A DNA stretch of 64,000 nucleotides, taken from positions 1,240,001 through 1,304,000 of the forward strand of contig KE546975.1 of assembly GCA_000442125.1 (NCBI GenBank), given 5' to 3'. The translations under genes were made by a program, and so were the position numbers. Each line of letters begins with the position of its first letter. Positions within the stretch are counted from its first letter, which is position 1. A model generated the notes under the pieces. That model was given only the letters and a program-made list of their open reading frames with translations, was not told the origin of the DNA and ran no database searches. This stretch comes from Opeltia flavorubescens. Taxonomy: Eukaryota; Ascomycota; Lecanoromycetes; Teloschistales; Teloschistaceae. Shown piece by piece: positions 23,763 through 35,298 of this stretch.

Positions 23763-24515
23763 TGGAACTGTTCATGTGAAAAGAAGCAACAGGAGAGACT
23801 CCAAAACGCCCCTTGACGATACGTTCCCAACGATTTCCAGTTCCCAAGCAATCATTGAAATAAATGTGGAGAAAACGAATGCAGATGTTGGAGCGGGAGA
23901 ATAAGTCACGCTCTCAACATGTCTTGTGGAGAAATGGAAATCTAGAAGTCGCGTGATGGCTAGTCCTTAACCACCATCCTTTAGCTTCAGCCCAAAAAGT
24001 GGGACAGGAAAGTGCAATTGATGCTGGGAAAGGCATCGGAAAGGTGAGTACTGTGGGGCTCTTCTTATGTAAAGCAATAGTCTGCGAGCCCTGCGACCCT
24101 GGATAGGATAGCGGTCAACGGTTTTGCGCTGACAGTATATCTGCAGCCGATACTACCGTCCGCACCTGCATCGTGCAGCACTGTTAGGCCTCAGTCTAGG
24201 CTTCCCCGGGCAATCCGAAACCCTTTTGGTCCTGGTCCTCAAGCCACATACTGCCGGTAATTGACTGCTACTGGCGAGCGTAAGCAGACTTCACCACCGT
24301 CGTCTTTATATGCACCGGTCCGTCATTCCGACCTTGCAATCAGATCTTGGTATCATCTGTTCCTCGCGACTAAAGCACCTAAACAGCTGACAGCGAAGCG
24401 AGGGATGCCGCTCCAACATCTATGACATGACAGCACACATGGACCGGGGTTTGGCCGCGTTACTGTTCACTCCGACCACTGAACCGCGTCCACCCTGACG
24501 TTGTTGGCATTTCCC
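23763..24515. promoter_or_regulatory. Divergent intergenic region between hmt1 and rtc1
   Basis: The 753 nt between the two starts must contain both promoters. The sequence is mixed in composition, with several pyrimidine-rich and cggt/accg stretches, but I see no known operator that I could defend. Designation is by position only. Confidence 0.45.
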
Positions 24516-27500
24516 ATGTCAGCAAGTATCTTCTATGACGAGAATAAACCACCGTCGCCGCCTCCCGCTCCTCCACTTCCACCTCAAAGATATAGCAATC
24601 GGGCAGCGAGTGCTCTCGCCCGATTCGCTCAGCCCTTCATCTATGCCTCTCGACCACCAAGTGCCCACGGCGACCCGCCGTCGGAGACAAGCACATCGGG
24701 CAGCAAGTCGAATACACATCGAAGCTCCAGGTAAGGTTTCCGGACCACCTCGGGGAAGGGAACGAGGATTTGACAAGTTTTAGTCCGGCTTCGAGATCGA
24801 CTGCACATCGGACAGGCTTGCCAATCAATGCGCTCGATATTTCGCCAGCACGAACCCATGCCATCCTTGCCGGGCGGGAGATCCTTAAAACCATTCGGGT
24901 CACGGAATCGACATGTACCGAAGAATTCAATCTGCGCTCATCAATCATCGCATACGCGGCAGCACATGATAGCACAGGTGGTTCGATATCTGCCCGGCAC
25001 AAGGATCAACTTGCCGCAACCGATGTGAAGTGGTCACACGGCAAATACGACACCACAATTGCTACGGCTGCTGCGAATGGACAAATCGTCATCTATGATA
25101 TCAATCGCCCAGGAGTCGAGCTAGCTAGACTCCACGAACACACTCGGCAGGTACATCGAGTTGCGTTCAACCCACATCAGGGTGCTTTACTACTCTCAGG
25201 GAGCCAAGATGCTACAATTCGATTATGGGACCTACGCGCTCTTGCGCGACAGGAGAGCGTTATGACCTGTCGGAGCCTTCACAAGTACCCAGGAAACAAC
25301 GAGGGAATTAGGGATTTACGATGGTCCCCAACCGAAGGCGTGGAATTCGCCGCCGGGACGGACAATGGGGTCATTCAGCGCTGGGATCTACAAAAACCGA
25401 ATGTCCCCTTGCTAAAGCTCAATGCCCATGAAAAGACTTGTTACTCGATTGACTGGCATCCTGATGGAAAACACCTGGTCAGCGGCGGCGCGGACAAGAA
25501 CATCAAGGTCTGGGATTTCTCCTCTTCCGATCGAAGAATGAAGCCTCGTTGGCAGTTGAGAGCGCCAAAAGCTGTTTCTCATGTGCGATGGCGTCCTGCT
25601 ATTTGGAGATCCGAGGACACAACACCCGGTCACTGGCATACCTCACAAGTCGCGACATCATATGACAATCAAGATCCTCGGGTCCATATCTGGGACATGC
25701 GAAGGCCCTCTATGCCATCCAGGGAGCTTGATCGCTTTGAAAACCCGCCAACTGCAATGCTCTGGCACTCGGAGAATCTTCTTTGGTCTGTGAGCATTGC
25801 CGGTAACTTCACCCAGACGAATATCAATCTCGTTGAGAGACTGTCGGAAAAGCGAAGCCCTGGCACAGTTGCTATCGCTCCAGATGGAACACTGGCGTCC
25901 TTTTTGGAGAGAAGATCTAGAAGAAGCCTTTCTGCTGATCAGCTGGGCCGCAATCTTGTCCAGAGAAACCGGGGAACGGGCAGCGGCGGCGACAAGCTTA
26001 GCAGCAGCTACAGTGCTACGGATGGCAGCTTCGAAGAGAATAGCTTACTAAGCTCATCATTCAAAGCAAGGCGACGCAAGACTCCAAGCACACAGTCGTC
26101 GTCCAGATCCTTAGCAAGTACACCGCCCTCAGCTGGCAGTGGTGGACCAGTCGCTCATTTGGATCAGGCGCTGCAGAGGGAACACATCTTCCATACTGCT
26201 CAATTGGCTGCTTGTGGTCGTATCAGTGGCGTTTTCGACGCGATTGCATTTGTAATCCTTGCTTGTCGATATCGACTCAAGGTACCCAGACAAGCAGGAT
26301 ATAATGGCACGATTCTGCGTCTACTCCCTGAAGCCTTGATCCAGAATGCAGACCTCGCCGCGTACACTGGTCAACATCGGCTCGAACAGAGCTGGCGCAT
26401 CCTGGCCCTCGCGCTACAGAAGGAGCTTACGGCAAGAGCTGGCAGAAATCTGACACGTCGAAGGGCTCGCTCGGATCGATTATCAACGGACCGCCCTGAG
26501 AGCAAGGTCGTCAATGAAAATGGCCAGGGTCGGACCATCAATGCATCTCGGCCTGAATTGGCGAGACATTCAACAAAAAATTTGGTATCAAAGCCACTTG
26601 AAAGCGGTTCAAACATAACAACACCCTTGGCCAGGCCTATATCGGATGCGGCGATCAGAATTGTGCCAACAACGAACACCGACGATCTTGACGAACAGAA
26701 ATCGTTCGCTTTGCCCGAACCTACATTTACCAAGCGTTCACCACAAAAGCCAGCCGAGAAGATTTCCGTTCTCTCCAGATTGCGGTCGCCAACCCAAGCA
26801 GACATTCCAACGCAATCCAATAGCATGGGGGAGACCACCCTGTCCCAGCAAGATGAGTCTGACCGGATGCCAGAGCACGTCTCACCAAGTGCCGGATTCC
26901 ATGACTTGGACCGTTACATGAACGAGCAGCGCGCTACAATGGAAAATTATCGGGCAAATCCCCGGCCATTGCTGAGGCTCGAAAATTCTACACGAGGCGC
27001 AGGGAATAGTGCGTTGGCCCCGCGCTTCGACCGGCATGATTCAAATGAAAGCTTTCAGATGTTCTCCGCTTCCACGGATAGCTCGCACCGTGCCAGATCC
27101 ATGGAGGGTTCTTTTGGTAGCAGTCAGATATCTGAGCCGTCTGACCTAATACCTCAAAGGTGGAACGAGAACCAGCGACCGACCAAGATCTCAGATGTTG
27201 CCATAGGAGTTGGTGAAGTGGATGACGCACGAGACAAAAGGCTTTTCAAGAATGTGACTGGAACGCCGGATGGTCAATGGCAGACAAATTCTCCATCGCT
27301 GGCGGACACTCAACCGATAGAACGGCCAACTTCCAATACTCGCATCATCAATCGTGATGACACCGCAGCTCACGAGTCAGGTCCGAGTCTAGTGCCAGAC
27401 GAGGAGTCTAGGACGTCTACCGAGCGGGAAGAACATTCCTTTACTGAGTCAGATTTCTTACCTTGCTCAGAAGATCCTCTGCCGGTACCTTGGACTGCTA

Positions 27501-28393
27501 CTGCAATGCTTCGGCCCCTAATCGATTATCATCTAGAGCAACTCTCAGATGTTCAGTTACCGGCTCATCTCCTGCTCTTATTAGGCCCTTTAATTGAACA
27601 TCATATCGCGGCCACCGTGCAGACGTCTATCTTCCTATCCTATCATAACCAGCTAATTTCGCTTTCACTACATACACAGGCTGCTCAATTACGCAAGGCA
27701 GCATCTGCCCAATGCACAGAAATCGCAGAGCATGGGACTTATGGCATTGATATTGGAGGACCATGGTGCATCAACTGCAATAAGTCCAGCAAAGGTAACA
27801 GACACGGATATTGCGCTCGTTGTCAGAACTATTGGGCGAATTGCCCCGTCTGTGAGGGCGAAGGCCCAGTTGCCGTTGTGAAGGGCCACTCGAGTGAGGA
27901 TACTGTCACAATCGCCAGTAGACCACTTCACTCAGCAGATTACTCCTGGACTTGGTGTCAAGGTTGCGGACACGGTGGCCACGTTGGCTGCTTACGCGTG
28001 TGGTGGGATGACGTAGAGGCAAGCGAAGGAGGCTGTCCTACTCTTGGCTGTTTACACGACTGTGTAGCTGGTCTTCGACGAGCAGCCTACATCCAGCGGA
28101 AGGCCGACATCAAGAAAGCGTCGACCGTCAAGGGCGACTCTTGGGTTGTTGGAGAATCACGAGCAGTTGAAAAGACAAGAGGCTTGATCAAAAGCAAGGA
28201 GAAGGAGACTCCTATGATACAGGACCGCAGTCATACGAGATCGCCCAGAGGGTCTCTTGGTATGGCTGCTATGAGCAGGACCAGCAGTGGAGGGAAGAAA
28301 GTCAGACTTCTCGTTCCGGAAATGGAGTCGGATACGGTCGGCGGGGATGCATTTCGAGGAGACGGCAGGATACGTGCTTCGGCACCTTCATGA
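24516..28393 (+). CDS. rtc1: Rtc1/Sea2 (WDR24-like) WD40-RING subunit of the SEA/GATOR2 complex
   Basis: Exon 1 (24516-24730) and exon 2 (24784-28393) are joined across a 53-nt intron (GTAAGG..TTTTAG), giving 1274 aa. The frame upstream of 24516 begins with TTG, so the ATG at 24516 ([13 protein letters not shown]) is used. The N-terminal half is a WD40 propeller ([41 protein letters not shown]). A long Ser/Arg-rich region follows, and the C-terminus (about residues 1065-1160) has a treble Cys/His RING-type zinc domain ([41 protein letters not shown]). This order is that of yeast Sea2/Rtc1 and human WDR24, which act at the vacuole or lysosome membrane in nutrient control of TORC1. rps21 starts 230 nt downstream on the same strand. 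Confidence 0.92.
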
Positions 28394-28438
28394 TATTTGT
28401 TGCAGTGATACCCAATATAGTAATGCAATGCGTTTTCG

Positions 28439-28478
28439 AAGCCTTGCATCTTCTCATGCATCCAATTATGCAAGGCTT
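28439..28478. repeat. 11-bp perfect inverted repeat (hairpin) after rtc1
   Basis: AAGCCTTGCAT at 28439-28449 is exactly complementary to ATGCAAGGCTT at 28468-28478, with an 18-nt loop. It lies 46 nt after the rtc1 stop and 146 nt before the rps21 start, so it would be in the rtc1 3' UTR or the rps21 promoter. It could fold in RNA or be a binding-site pair; its function is unknown. Confidence 0.6.
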
Positions 28479-28623
28479 GGCGGATTTGAACCACGTGACC
28501 CACCGCACAAATCGATAATATCCAATTAGTTTTCTACGACATACAGCCAACAAGACCACATCCTCATTCGCAACCTATCGCAAATAACACCGCAATCTAA
28601 CACCTCTCTCTCAACTCGCCGAC

Positions 28624-29008
28624 ATGGAGAACGAAAAAGGCGATCTCGTCGATCTGTCAGTCCTTCCTGCCTCTTCCCTTTAATCCCCCCTCCCATGCCC
28701 ACCTCCCCACCATCTCCCCCCCTCTCCACTTCCCAGATCCTAACTAACATCCCCCCCTATTTCTCTCATCCAGGTACGTCCCCCGCAAATGCTCCGCCAC
28801 GAACCGCATCATAAAAGCCAAAGACCACGCTTCCGTCCAGATCTCAGTCGGGAAAGTCGACGACAACGGCCGCTACACCGGAGAAAATGTCGTCTATGCG
28901 CTCTGTGGCTTCGTGAGAGCGATGGGCGAGGGGGATGATAGTTTGAATCGACTTGCGCAGAGGGATGGGCTGGTTAAGGGTGTTTGGAGTGGGCAGAAAC
29001 AGAGATAG
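28624..29008 (+). CDS. rps21: 40S ribosomal protein S21 (eS21)
   Basis: Exons 28624-28655 and 28774-29008 are split by a 118-nt, pyrimidine-rich intron (GTCAGT..CCAG), producing 88 aa. The protein reads [11 protein letters not shown] then [20 protein letters not shown], followed by [17 protein letters not shown] and [24 protein letters not shown]. This matches eS21 along its full length (usually 87-88 aa). It is a component of the small cytosolic ribosomal subunit, needed for late 40S maturation. The early intron after about ten codons is common in fungal ribosomal protein genes. The upstream region between 28500 and 28623 contains a pyrimidine-rich stretch but no element that I can name. Confidence 0.96.
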
Positions 29009-29871
29009 TGTGGTTCGAAGGGGTGGGAGGGGGTAAGGTGAGCGAGAAAAGCTGAGTTGTGCAGCAAGGTGAATAGAATGCTAAATCATATCCAGGAAAT
29101 GGGACTTCTCGGTCATACAGAGCAATGAGCGACTAGAAGAAAAGGGGGTTTCGATAGGAACGACAAGTGAAAATCGATTCAAAACCTCCGAGCTTCCCAA
29201 TCGTCACACTAATGCACTTTCCAACGTTTCGAAAAAGACCTTTTCCAAAATGCGTTTCACCGAGCATAGTTTATGAATTTATCTCCCCCACCTTATCGGC
29301 CACGCCCCTTTCATCGAAAATCTGTGATATAACCTACCCTCACGGGTGTGGTCGTAAACAGAATTTTCCGTATGTCACACTCGTCTCTTACTACCAGGAC
29401 AAGTGATGAGCTTTTCATGCGATTTTTGGCCGTAGATTGATCATGAGCGCCTTCTGAAGAGATAGATTCAATTACACTTTAAGAATACAAGGTCTATCAC
29501 AGATACGGGCGGGACATTTCCATTTCTCAATCTTAAGTATGAAGAATTTGAATGAGGTCACATTACTATAATCACACATTACAAGAAAAGAATTCTTTTT
29601 TTAGGATATGAAATTTCCTGACATATGTACAATTGTTACTCTGTTGCCTATGTACGTAGTGGTGGCAACTATAGGACAAAACGAACGAGCGTGTTCAAAA
29701 GCGGAATAAAACTCCCGATCCAGAACTCAAACTTTTTATCGTATGACAATGTAGGAATCCATACAATTGCCGTTCCGTTCCATCCCATATTTGTATCCAA
29801 TCTGTTTGTAACAAGAAGAAAAAGAAAGAAAGAAAAGTCTATAGTCGTTGAAGAAGTAAAGTATCCAACGC
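29009..29871. other. Convergent intergenic region, no gene seen
   Basis: This 863-nt region lies between the stops of rps21 (plus) and the DUF7492-like gene (minus). It is A/T-rich with purine runs (for example near 29810-29835) and shows no coding frame of interest on either strand. Confidence 0.6.
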
Positions 29872-31359
29872 TCAAAGAGCTCGGAACTTCGCACTGCCCG
29901 AATTTCGAAGTCTGGCGGAGCGGGCATTGACGTGGGCAGCAACGTGACTGGCAGAATCCTTGGCGTGACCACCGAGGATGATCGAGCGCTTTGCAGGTTT
30001 GCAGTTCACGCAGCGCTTGTCGGTGCCCGTGTAGCCTGAAGTACCAGCGCCTGGGTTGGCGGCAGGAGTCTGAGCTGGAGTGACAGCGCTGGCGGTACCA
30101 GTGAAACGATTAGCCATGCTCACGGTTGGGATAACGACGCCGCTGACTGTCACTGGGGTTGCGGCCGACGGCGCGACCTGGGTCTGCATGGTAGATGGTT
30201 TGGTGACATAGACAGTGGAATGTGTCGTAATCTTCGTTGTCATTGGGCCAGCGGCGCTTTGCGCACCGGCGGTGACCGTGACGGTTTTCTCGGGAGCGGC
30301 TGGAGCGGTGACGGTGACAGTCATCTGGCCAGTGGGCACTGGAGCGACGGATTTTGACATCGTTGATGCTGGCGCTGCGGCAGCTGCTGGTTGTGAAGAC
30401 TGAGGCATCGCTGCTGAGGACGCGCCGCCGGTTGCTCTATCTGGTGCTGAGCCAGGAACGAAGATGTCGGAACCAGCGTTGAGTTGCTCAACGTACTTGG
30501 GGATAGCAGCGAAGTTGATGTCTTGGTCCTTGGCGAACTGAGCCGTCGTGGATCCGAACAAGGTGGACTGTGTTGCGCTTTTGCCGTCAATGGATATATC
30601 CATACATGTGGTGTATTTTTCCTGAAGACCTTGGGGTTGACCAGGAGTGCCTGGCGCGGTATCCCATTCCCAGACCCAATAGACGGTGTATGGCTTGCCA
30701 GATGGTGCGTCTTGTGGAATCTTGAAGTTGTTTTGGCACCAAAGATCCATTCCCATAATGGCGTCACCTTGGTGCTTGAATTCGGCTTGACGTTGTGTGG
30801 ATATCGGGCCGCCGTTGATTTGGTAGCATTGGCCGTCGTCAAATGGTTCTGTTGCCAGAAGCTTGCCTCGTTTGTCGCCTCCGGTACCTTGTGGGTTCCA
30901 GACCTTGTGAATGGAAAGAAACTTATCATCTGGCTTAGGATCGGTGGTGCCATAGAGGTAGACTGTTCCACGGTTCGGTGCCTTTCCTGGTTGGTTTTCA
31001 GGAAGGGTGACGTGTCCGTTTTCTTGATATCGTAGTGCTACCATGTCGCCAGCTGCTGCCTTTAGCATAGGAGAGCCATCGGACTGCTTTGGCTGCTGTT
31101 GTGATGGCATGCACATGGGATCAGAATCGAGGATCTTGTTGCCAGTCGGTCTGCCGTTAGGTGGAAGAAGATAAACCATGGCCTTGTCAGGACTGACACC
31201 GGCAGCGCGTTTTTGGAAAGCACGAGGATAGCCAGGCTCTCCTACAAAGGTGCCATTCTTGGCAACCACGCTCATTTCTTCGATCCATGAGTGTGCGTTG
31301 GCAGAGGCGAGGAGAGTAGCTGCCGCCAGGGCGAAGCTGCTCTTCAAAGTGAAACGCAT
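29872..31359 (-). CDS. Secreted LPMO-like protein with N-terminal His (DUF7492 type)
   Basis: This is a single exon of 495 aa; the ATG at 31359 is chosen because the open frame upstream starts at TTG and MRFTLKSSFALAAATLLASANA is a good signal peptide. Predicted cleavage after ANA leaves mature His23 at the N-terminus (HSWIEEM). The domain to about residue 260 contains YQENGHVTLPENQPG, a second conserved-looking His, plus several Cys (DPMCMP, GQCYQ, LWCQNN, TTCMD). I recall this pattern from fungal DUF7492 proteins. An N-terminal His with a second His suggests a copper histidine brace as in lytic polysaccharide monooxygenases, but this is inference. Residues about 290-440 are a Thr/Ala/Pro/Ser-rich stalk with repeated VTVTAPAAPEK-like units; the C-terminus is basic with no GPI-like hydrophobic tail. 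Confidence 0.75.
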   Translation of the reverse strand: MRFTLKSSFALAAATLLASANAHSWIEEMSVVAKNGTFVGEPGYPRAFQKRAAGVSPDKAMVYLLPPNGRPTGNKILDSDPMCMPSQQQPKQSDGSPMLKAAAGDMVALRYQENGHVTLPENQPGKAPNRGTVYLYGTTDPKPDDKFLSIHKVWNPQGTGGDKRGKLLATEPFDDGQCYQINGGPISTQRQAEFKHQGDAIMGMDLWCQNNFKIPQDAPSGKPYTVYWVWEWDTAPGTPGQPQGLQEKYTTCMDISIDGKSATQSTLFGSTTAQFAKDQDINFAAIPKYVEQLNAGSDIFVPGSAPDRATGGASSAAMPQSSQPAAAAAPASTMSKSVAPVPTGQMTVTVTAPAAPEKTVTVTAGAQSAAGPMTTKITTHSTVYVTKPSTMQTQVAPSAATPVTVSGVVIPTVSMANRFTGTASAVTPAQTPAANPGAGTSGYTGTDKRCVNCKPAKRSIILGGHAKDSASHVAAHVNARSARLRNSGSAKFRAL

Positions 31360-33890
31360 ATTGGTTGCTTCTCGTTCAAATGGTGTAGAGTGAGTGGAAT
31401 CAGGTATCAAACTGAAGCTGATGATATCTTTACAGGTGGATTTCGGATGCTGTACACTGAGTGGAAGCTGAGGGATGGTAGAAAAAGATTATTGGAATGG
31501 TAAGAATTTATATAGGCAAGTTCTTATGTGATTAGATGAGCAAGAAGTGAAATAGTGTGAACAATAAAACAAGAAGAGGAATAGTTGACAAAGCGGTTCT
31601 TTGTCAAAAGGCCAGCAATTGACTCGAACTTGCTCAAAAACAAAGTGAAAAGAAAGAAGAGAAAGAGAACAATGAGACGGGCGAACAATAGAATTGAGCA
31701 AGAATGGACAGAGTCTATGTTTTCACCTGACAATAGCTTGGGAATATGCCTCATATTATTATGAAGGCAGCGATATTGTTGAACGTCAAGGGTTCCAAAG
31801 TCATTGTAGGCCAATGGACATAGCTGATACATGTGAAATTCAACAATAAAGTGTCTCGAAAACAATTCGAAACCAGAGAAGGTAAGAGAGGAGTTCGATG
31901 GTATGGTATGAGCCATCGCTACTCTCATTCATCTGATGGGTCTGGTCGTGGTAGAATGACGCGCGTGCAATAGGTCCAGACTCAAGGACCAGTACTCGAA
32001 GTAGAAACAAGCTTTTGAGGCTCAACATAGCAAAGGGGCCAAGGAGTGGTCGAGAGGAATTGCACGATTAAAGGAGATCGAGTTTCATTGTCGTGGACGC
32101 ACGGTGGCAAATGCAAATCTCCAGTCAGAGTGCCAAGACTTGGTGTTTCATTGCTAGCTCGTTTCATCCCGCGCTTGCTTCGGTCACAGAGTTCGAGGTA
32201 GAAAGAAAACATTGACTCTTCATGACTATGAAACAGCATACATTTGTCTCGTCTTCTTGATGCCATTCATCTGTCGCGTTCCACAACCACTGAACTTGGA
32301 TCTCGCTGTGCCAAAGTATCTTCAGCTTGAGCTCTCTACCAGTCATCTCTACGTTTAGCACTGAGCTCTCAATCCTTACTGATTGGTTTGCTCTATCATG
32401 CAAAACAGGGTACAGCTTACGAACGGGTGTCGTGGAAGTCTCAAACTCGACGTTTTGAGAGTCATCAATCTTTCCGAGCGCATGTCTTCCGTCCAGGTAC
32501 TGGCCAACAACAAGGTGAGAGAGGCTCGAAACTTCTCCGACAATAGATAGGCCGGTCGGTTCAATGTACAGTCCCCTGTGCATGCTACGCTGTCCGATTC
32601 GTGCAAATATCTGTCCATTCCTTTTTCACGATAAAACACCTACGACTTGACACCAGTCTTCGAATTATCCGTCAGGAGCTTCGTGTAAAATGACCAATAA
32701 GTCAGACAATCACCCTTTTCATACCCATACCTTTTGTTTTTCGATGGATTCTCATCTTCAAACCCTAAGCATCATACTGTTGTGAAGACGGACGAGGAAT
32801 ATGATAGATTTTACACCGATTTTACGCCGATTTTGAAGCAGCGTTCCGCCCGAAAGACCTACTTGGAACCAAAAGGCCTGATGTGTATGGTACCATAGGC
32901 TGAATTGTGTAGTTTCTTCGCTAAAGTCAATACCAAGTTCAAGAGCAGTCCAGTAACAAGTAGTGTGAAGATCGAGAGTCCAATACAACTAGCACGGATT
33001 CAACCCCAGCCTTCGGCGAATTGGCGAAAGCGAGTGGTACTGTAGGCAAAATTCTCGCATGAACAGCACGACAGGAAAGAAGAGAAGATGATTCTCTAAG
33101 CGCCCAAACCTGAATCCGGGCCATGATCACCGGATAACAGAATCTCTTACGCCAACTATGATCGGAAATAGAAAATGGCACCTAGCAGGGTTATCACTGT
33201 CAGCATACGAAGCTGCATTTCCGTGTGCGTACTAGACAGACGGTGCCTTTTCTCTAGGAAAGCATTCATGCCCGTACCGTTTCTGTTGTTGGGGTTTTGA
33301 CATGTGGTCCAAACGTAGGGGTGATTTCTATCGTGAAGCATGGAAGAATACCAGCTCAAAGTTATCAGTAGCAACATCTGCCTTACGGAGATTGATCAGA
33401 CATCAAAGCATCACTTCAGGCATGCTGGTATGCTTGGTCAAGCCTGCAGAAATCGGCGAGCCACATATCAGACACGGACCAACACAACCACGCCAGTACT
33501 TATCTTTTCCGCCAGTGCCTAACTTCGATTAGAAAAGAGATCCAACATCGTGAACACACGGTTACGCTGCTCTGCAACACGTAGGCAATTGGTACAGTAA
33601 TCCTGCTCTGTACGCGAGCAAGCCGACGATGACTAAGCTCTAGAGTCATTCTGGTTGGTGTTTCCTTTTCACCTGCCTGATGTGTATTGGACGCGTAATT
33701 TCTACATGATAGACGACAAATCATGAATGCAATTGTCACCTAAGTTTAGGCAGCGACGATAGTTTAACTATGTGTATTCTCCTGTACTTGTTTTCTTTAT
33801 GTCCTCGTAGCTCAGAGCGCACATCTACCAACCTACGGACCGGGGATTTTGTTGTTATACCAAAAACCTACCAAAGCTTCCACAGTCGCG
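31360..33890. other. 2.5-kb gene-poor region; weak minus-strand coding trace
   Basis: This region lies between two genes transcribed divergently (DUF7492-like minus, GNAT plus). Several minus-strand frames between about 32160 and 33180 look faintly protein-like. The best is the frame ending at 32164, with GLSIVGEVSSLSHLVVGQYL and PVRKLYPVLHD. They are short and broken by stops, and I could not join them with credible introns. They may be relics of a decayed gene or chance. No inverted repeat, RNA gene or transposon protein was recognised. Confidence 0.4.
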
Positions 33891-34619
33891 ATGCCTTTTG
33901 AATTGGCAGAAATCCAGGAAACAGATCTACCAGAGCTTGCAAGACTTGCAAATAAAGTCTGGCAAGCTAAATCTTGGGATCTCGAGCGCCACCTGTACCC
34001 CCTCTTTGATACCGAAAAAATGTATCCGTATCGACTGAGACGGATTACGGAAGGATTCCGTGGCGACCATAGAGAACACTTCAAGATAGTCGACACTTCG
34101 AACGGCAGAATCGTTTCCTACGCCTCATGGGAGCTTCCTCATCCATCGCAACCTGAAGAAGCGTCTCAGGGAGAGACGACTATCCACTCCCCAGAGACAT
34201 CTTTGCCTGCAGGTTCTAACGTCCAAATGTTCAAAGACTTCTACAAAGAGGCCAAGAGGTGCAAAGCCATGTACAGTGACCAGTCGCAAGAATATTGTGA
34301 GTGACGCATCTATATCTATCTTCTTGTTTCTTATGGCCATTTACGTCTAGACTTGCGTGCGATGCTCACAGATCCCGAGTACCAGGGTCAAGGTTTGGCC
34401 TCCATTCTGCTGCGTAAGTTTATGGCTATCATTGATGCCAAAGGTCGGCGGTGCTACCTCGAGGCTTCGCCTGGAGGATTTCCAATCTACCTGCACTTTG
34501 GCTGGAGGGTTGTGGATGAGATTAAGCTTGACCTTGAAAAGTACGGTATAGCCGAACCATGGGTAGACACCACCGCGTGTGTGATCATGATAAGGGAACC
34601 AGCCGCCAGGCAAACATAG
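33891..34619 (+). CDS. GNAT-family N-acetyltransferase
   Basis: Exons 33891-34296 and 34351-34619 are joined across a 54-nt intron (GTGAGT..TCTAG) to give 224 aa; the frame rejoins as QEYYLRAMLTDPEYQGQGL. The ATG at 33891 (MPFELAEIQETDLPEL) begins the typical beta1-alpha1 of the fold. The frame before it starts only with TTG. The segment L-T-D-P-E-Y-Q-G-Q-G-L-A-S is the acetyl-CoA-binding motif A (Q/R-x-x-G-x-G/A). It is followed by CYLEASPGGFPIYLHFGWRVVDE, the usual beta6-alpha4 region with the Gly-Tyr/Trp turn. It transfers acetyl from acetyl-CoA to an amine of unknown substrate, probably in the cytosol since no signal peptide is present. Fungal genomes carry many such genes of unknown role. 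Confidence 0.87.
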
Positions 34620-35298
34620 CAGCATTTCATATTATGTGGGACCAGTGGATCTACAACACCTGACAACGGTGGGCGAAGCACTGTGGACCTTTACTAAGAG
34701 GCCCCCACGATCAAGCTCTTCTCTTGATTCTCGCAGCGTCTAGACTTGAACAGCAATTCATTGGCATTTTGTTTGATTTACGACTACCAAGGTGAAAACC
34801 TTTTCTTCGATTCGTGCAATGTACCTCCATCCTGTCACGATCGTCTCCACGCCTGCAAGCGGCTTTTCAGAATCATGGAGCCTTTGGCGTACCCACAGCA
34901 TGACAGCGTTATACCCGCCAGATATGGGTTTCTGCAATCTGCTATCTGTCAAAGACTTTTCGCTCCATTGTTGAGTTTTCGCGACTTTCTCGCGACTTTT
35001 CCCCACCATTTCCCGCCATGCGCTCAGCCACGTGGGGATTTTCCAGGTACCCATTATCACCACCAGTTGAAGTTTCAGCTATAGACGAGTTATTTATTGA
35101 TCCCCAAACAACCTTTGCTAGGATGTTTGACTTTGTTCTCCGCTTGTTTCCCGAATTTCCGAGCCGTTGTAACGTTCTTCTTTTTACCATGTTACGTCTT
35201 GGTCGAGAACTTTCGTTTAAGGTGACTGCCTTCATGATATCTGTCAACATTCGCTCGTGTGGTTTCTGATTTCTCTGTCCCACGTCCTACCCGCCGAG
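34620..35298. other. Intergenic, no gene seen
   Basis: This 679-nt region runs between the GNAT stop and the ATG of the small secreted protein, both on the plus strand. It should contain the latter's promoter. A repeated CGCGACTTT pair (about 34979-34998) is the only local motif that I noted. Confidence 0.5.

Noticed and set aside
28470-28510. GGTTCAAATCC-like T-arm on the minus strand (possible tRNA)
   Set aside because: No matching D-arm, anticodon arm or acceptor stem at the required distance; the T-stem pairs only partly.
33799-33848. tRNA-like start TCGTAGCTCAGAGC on the plus strand
   Set aside because: No T-arm consensus follows and no acceptor stem closes; also abuts the GNAT gene start.
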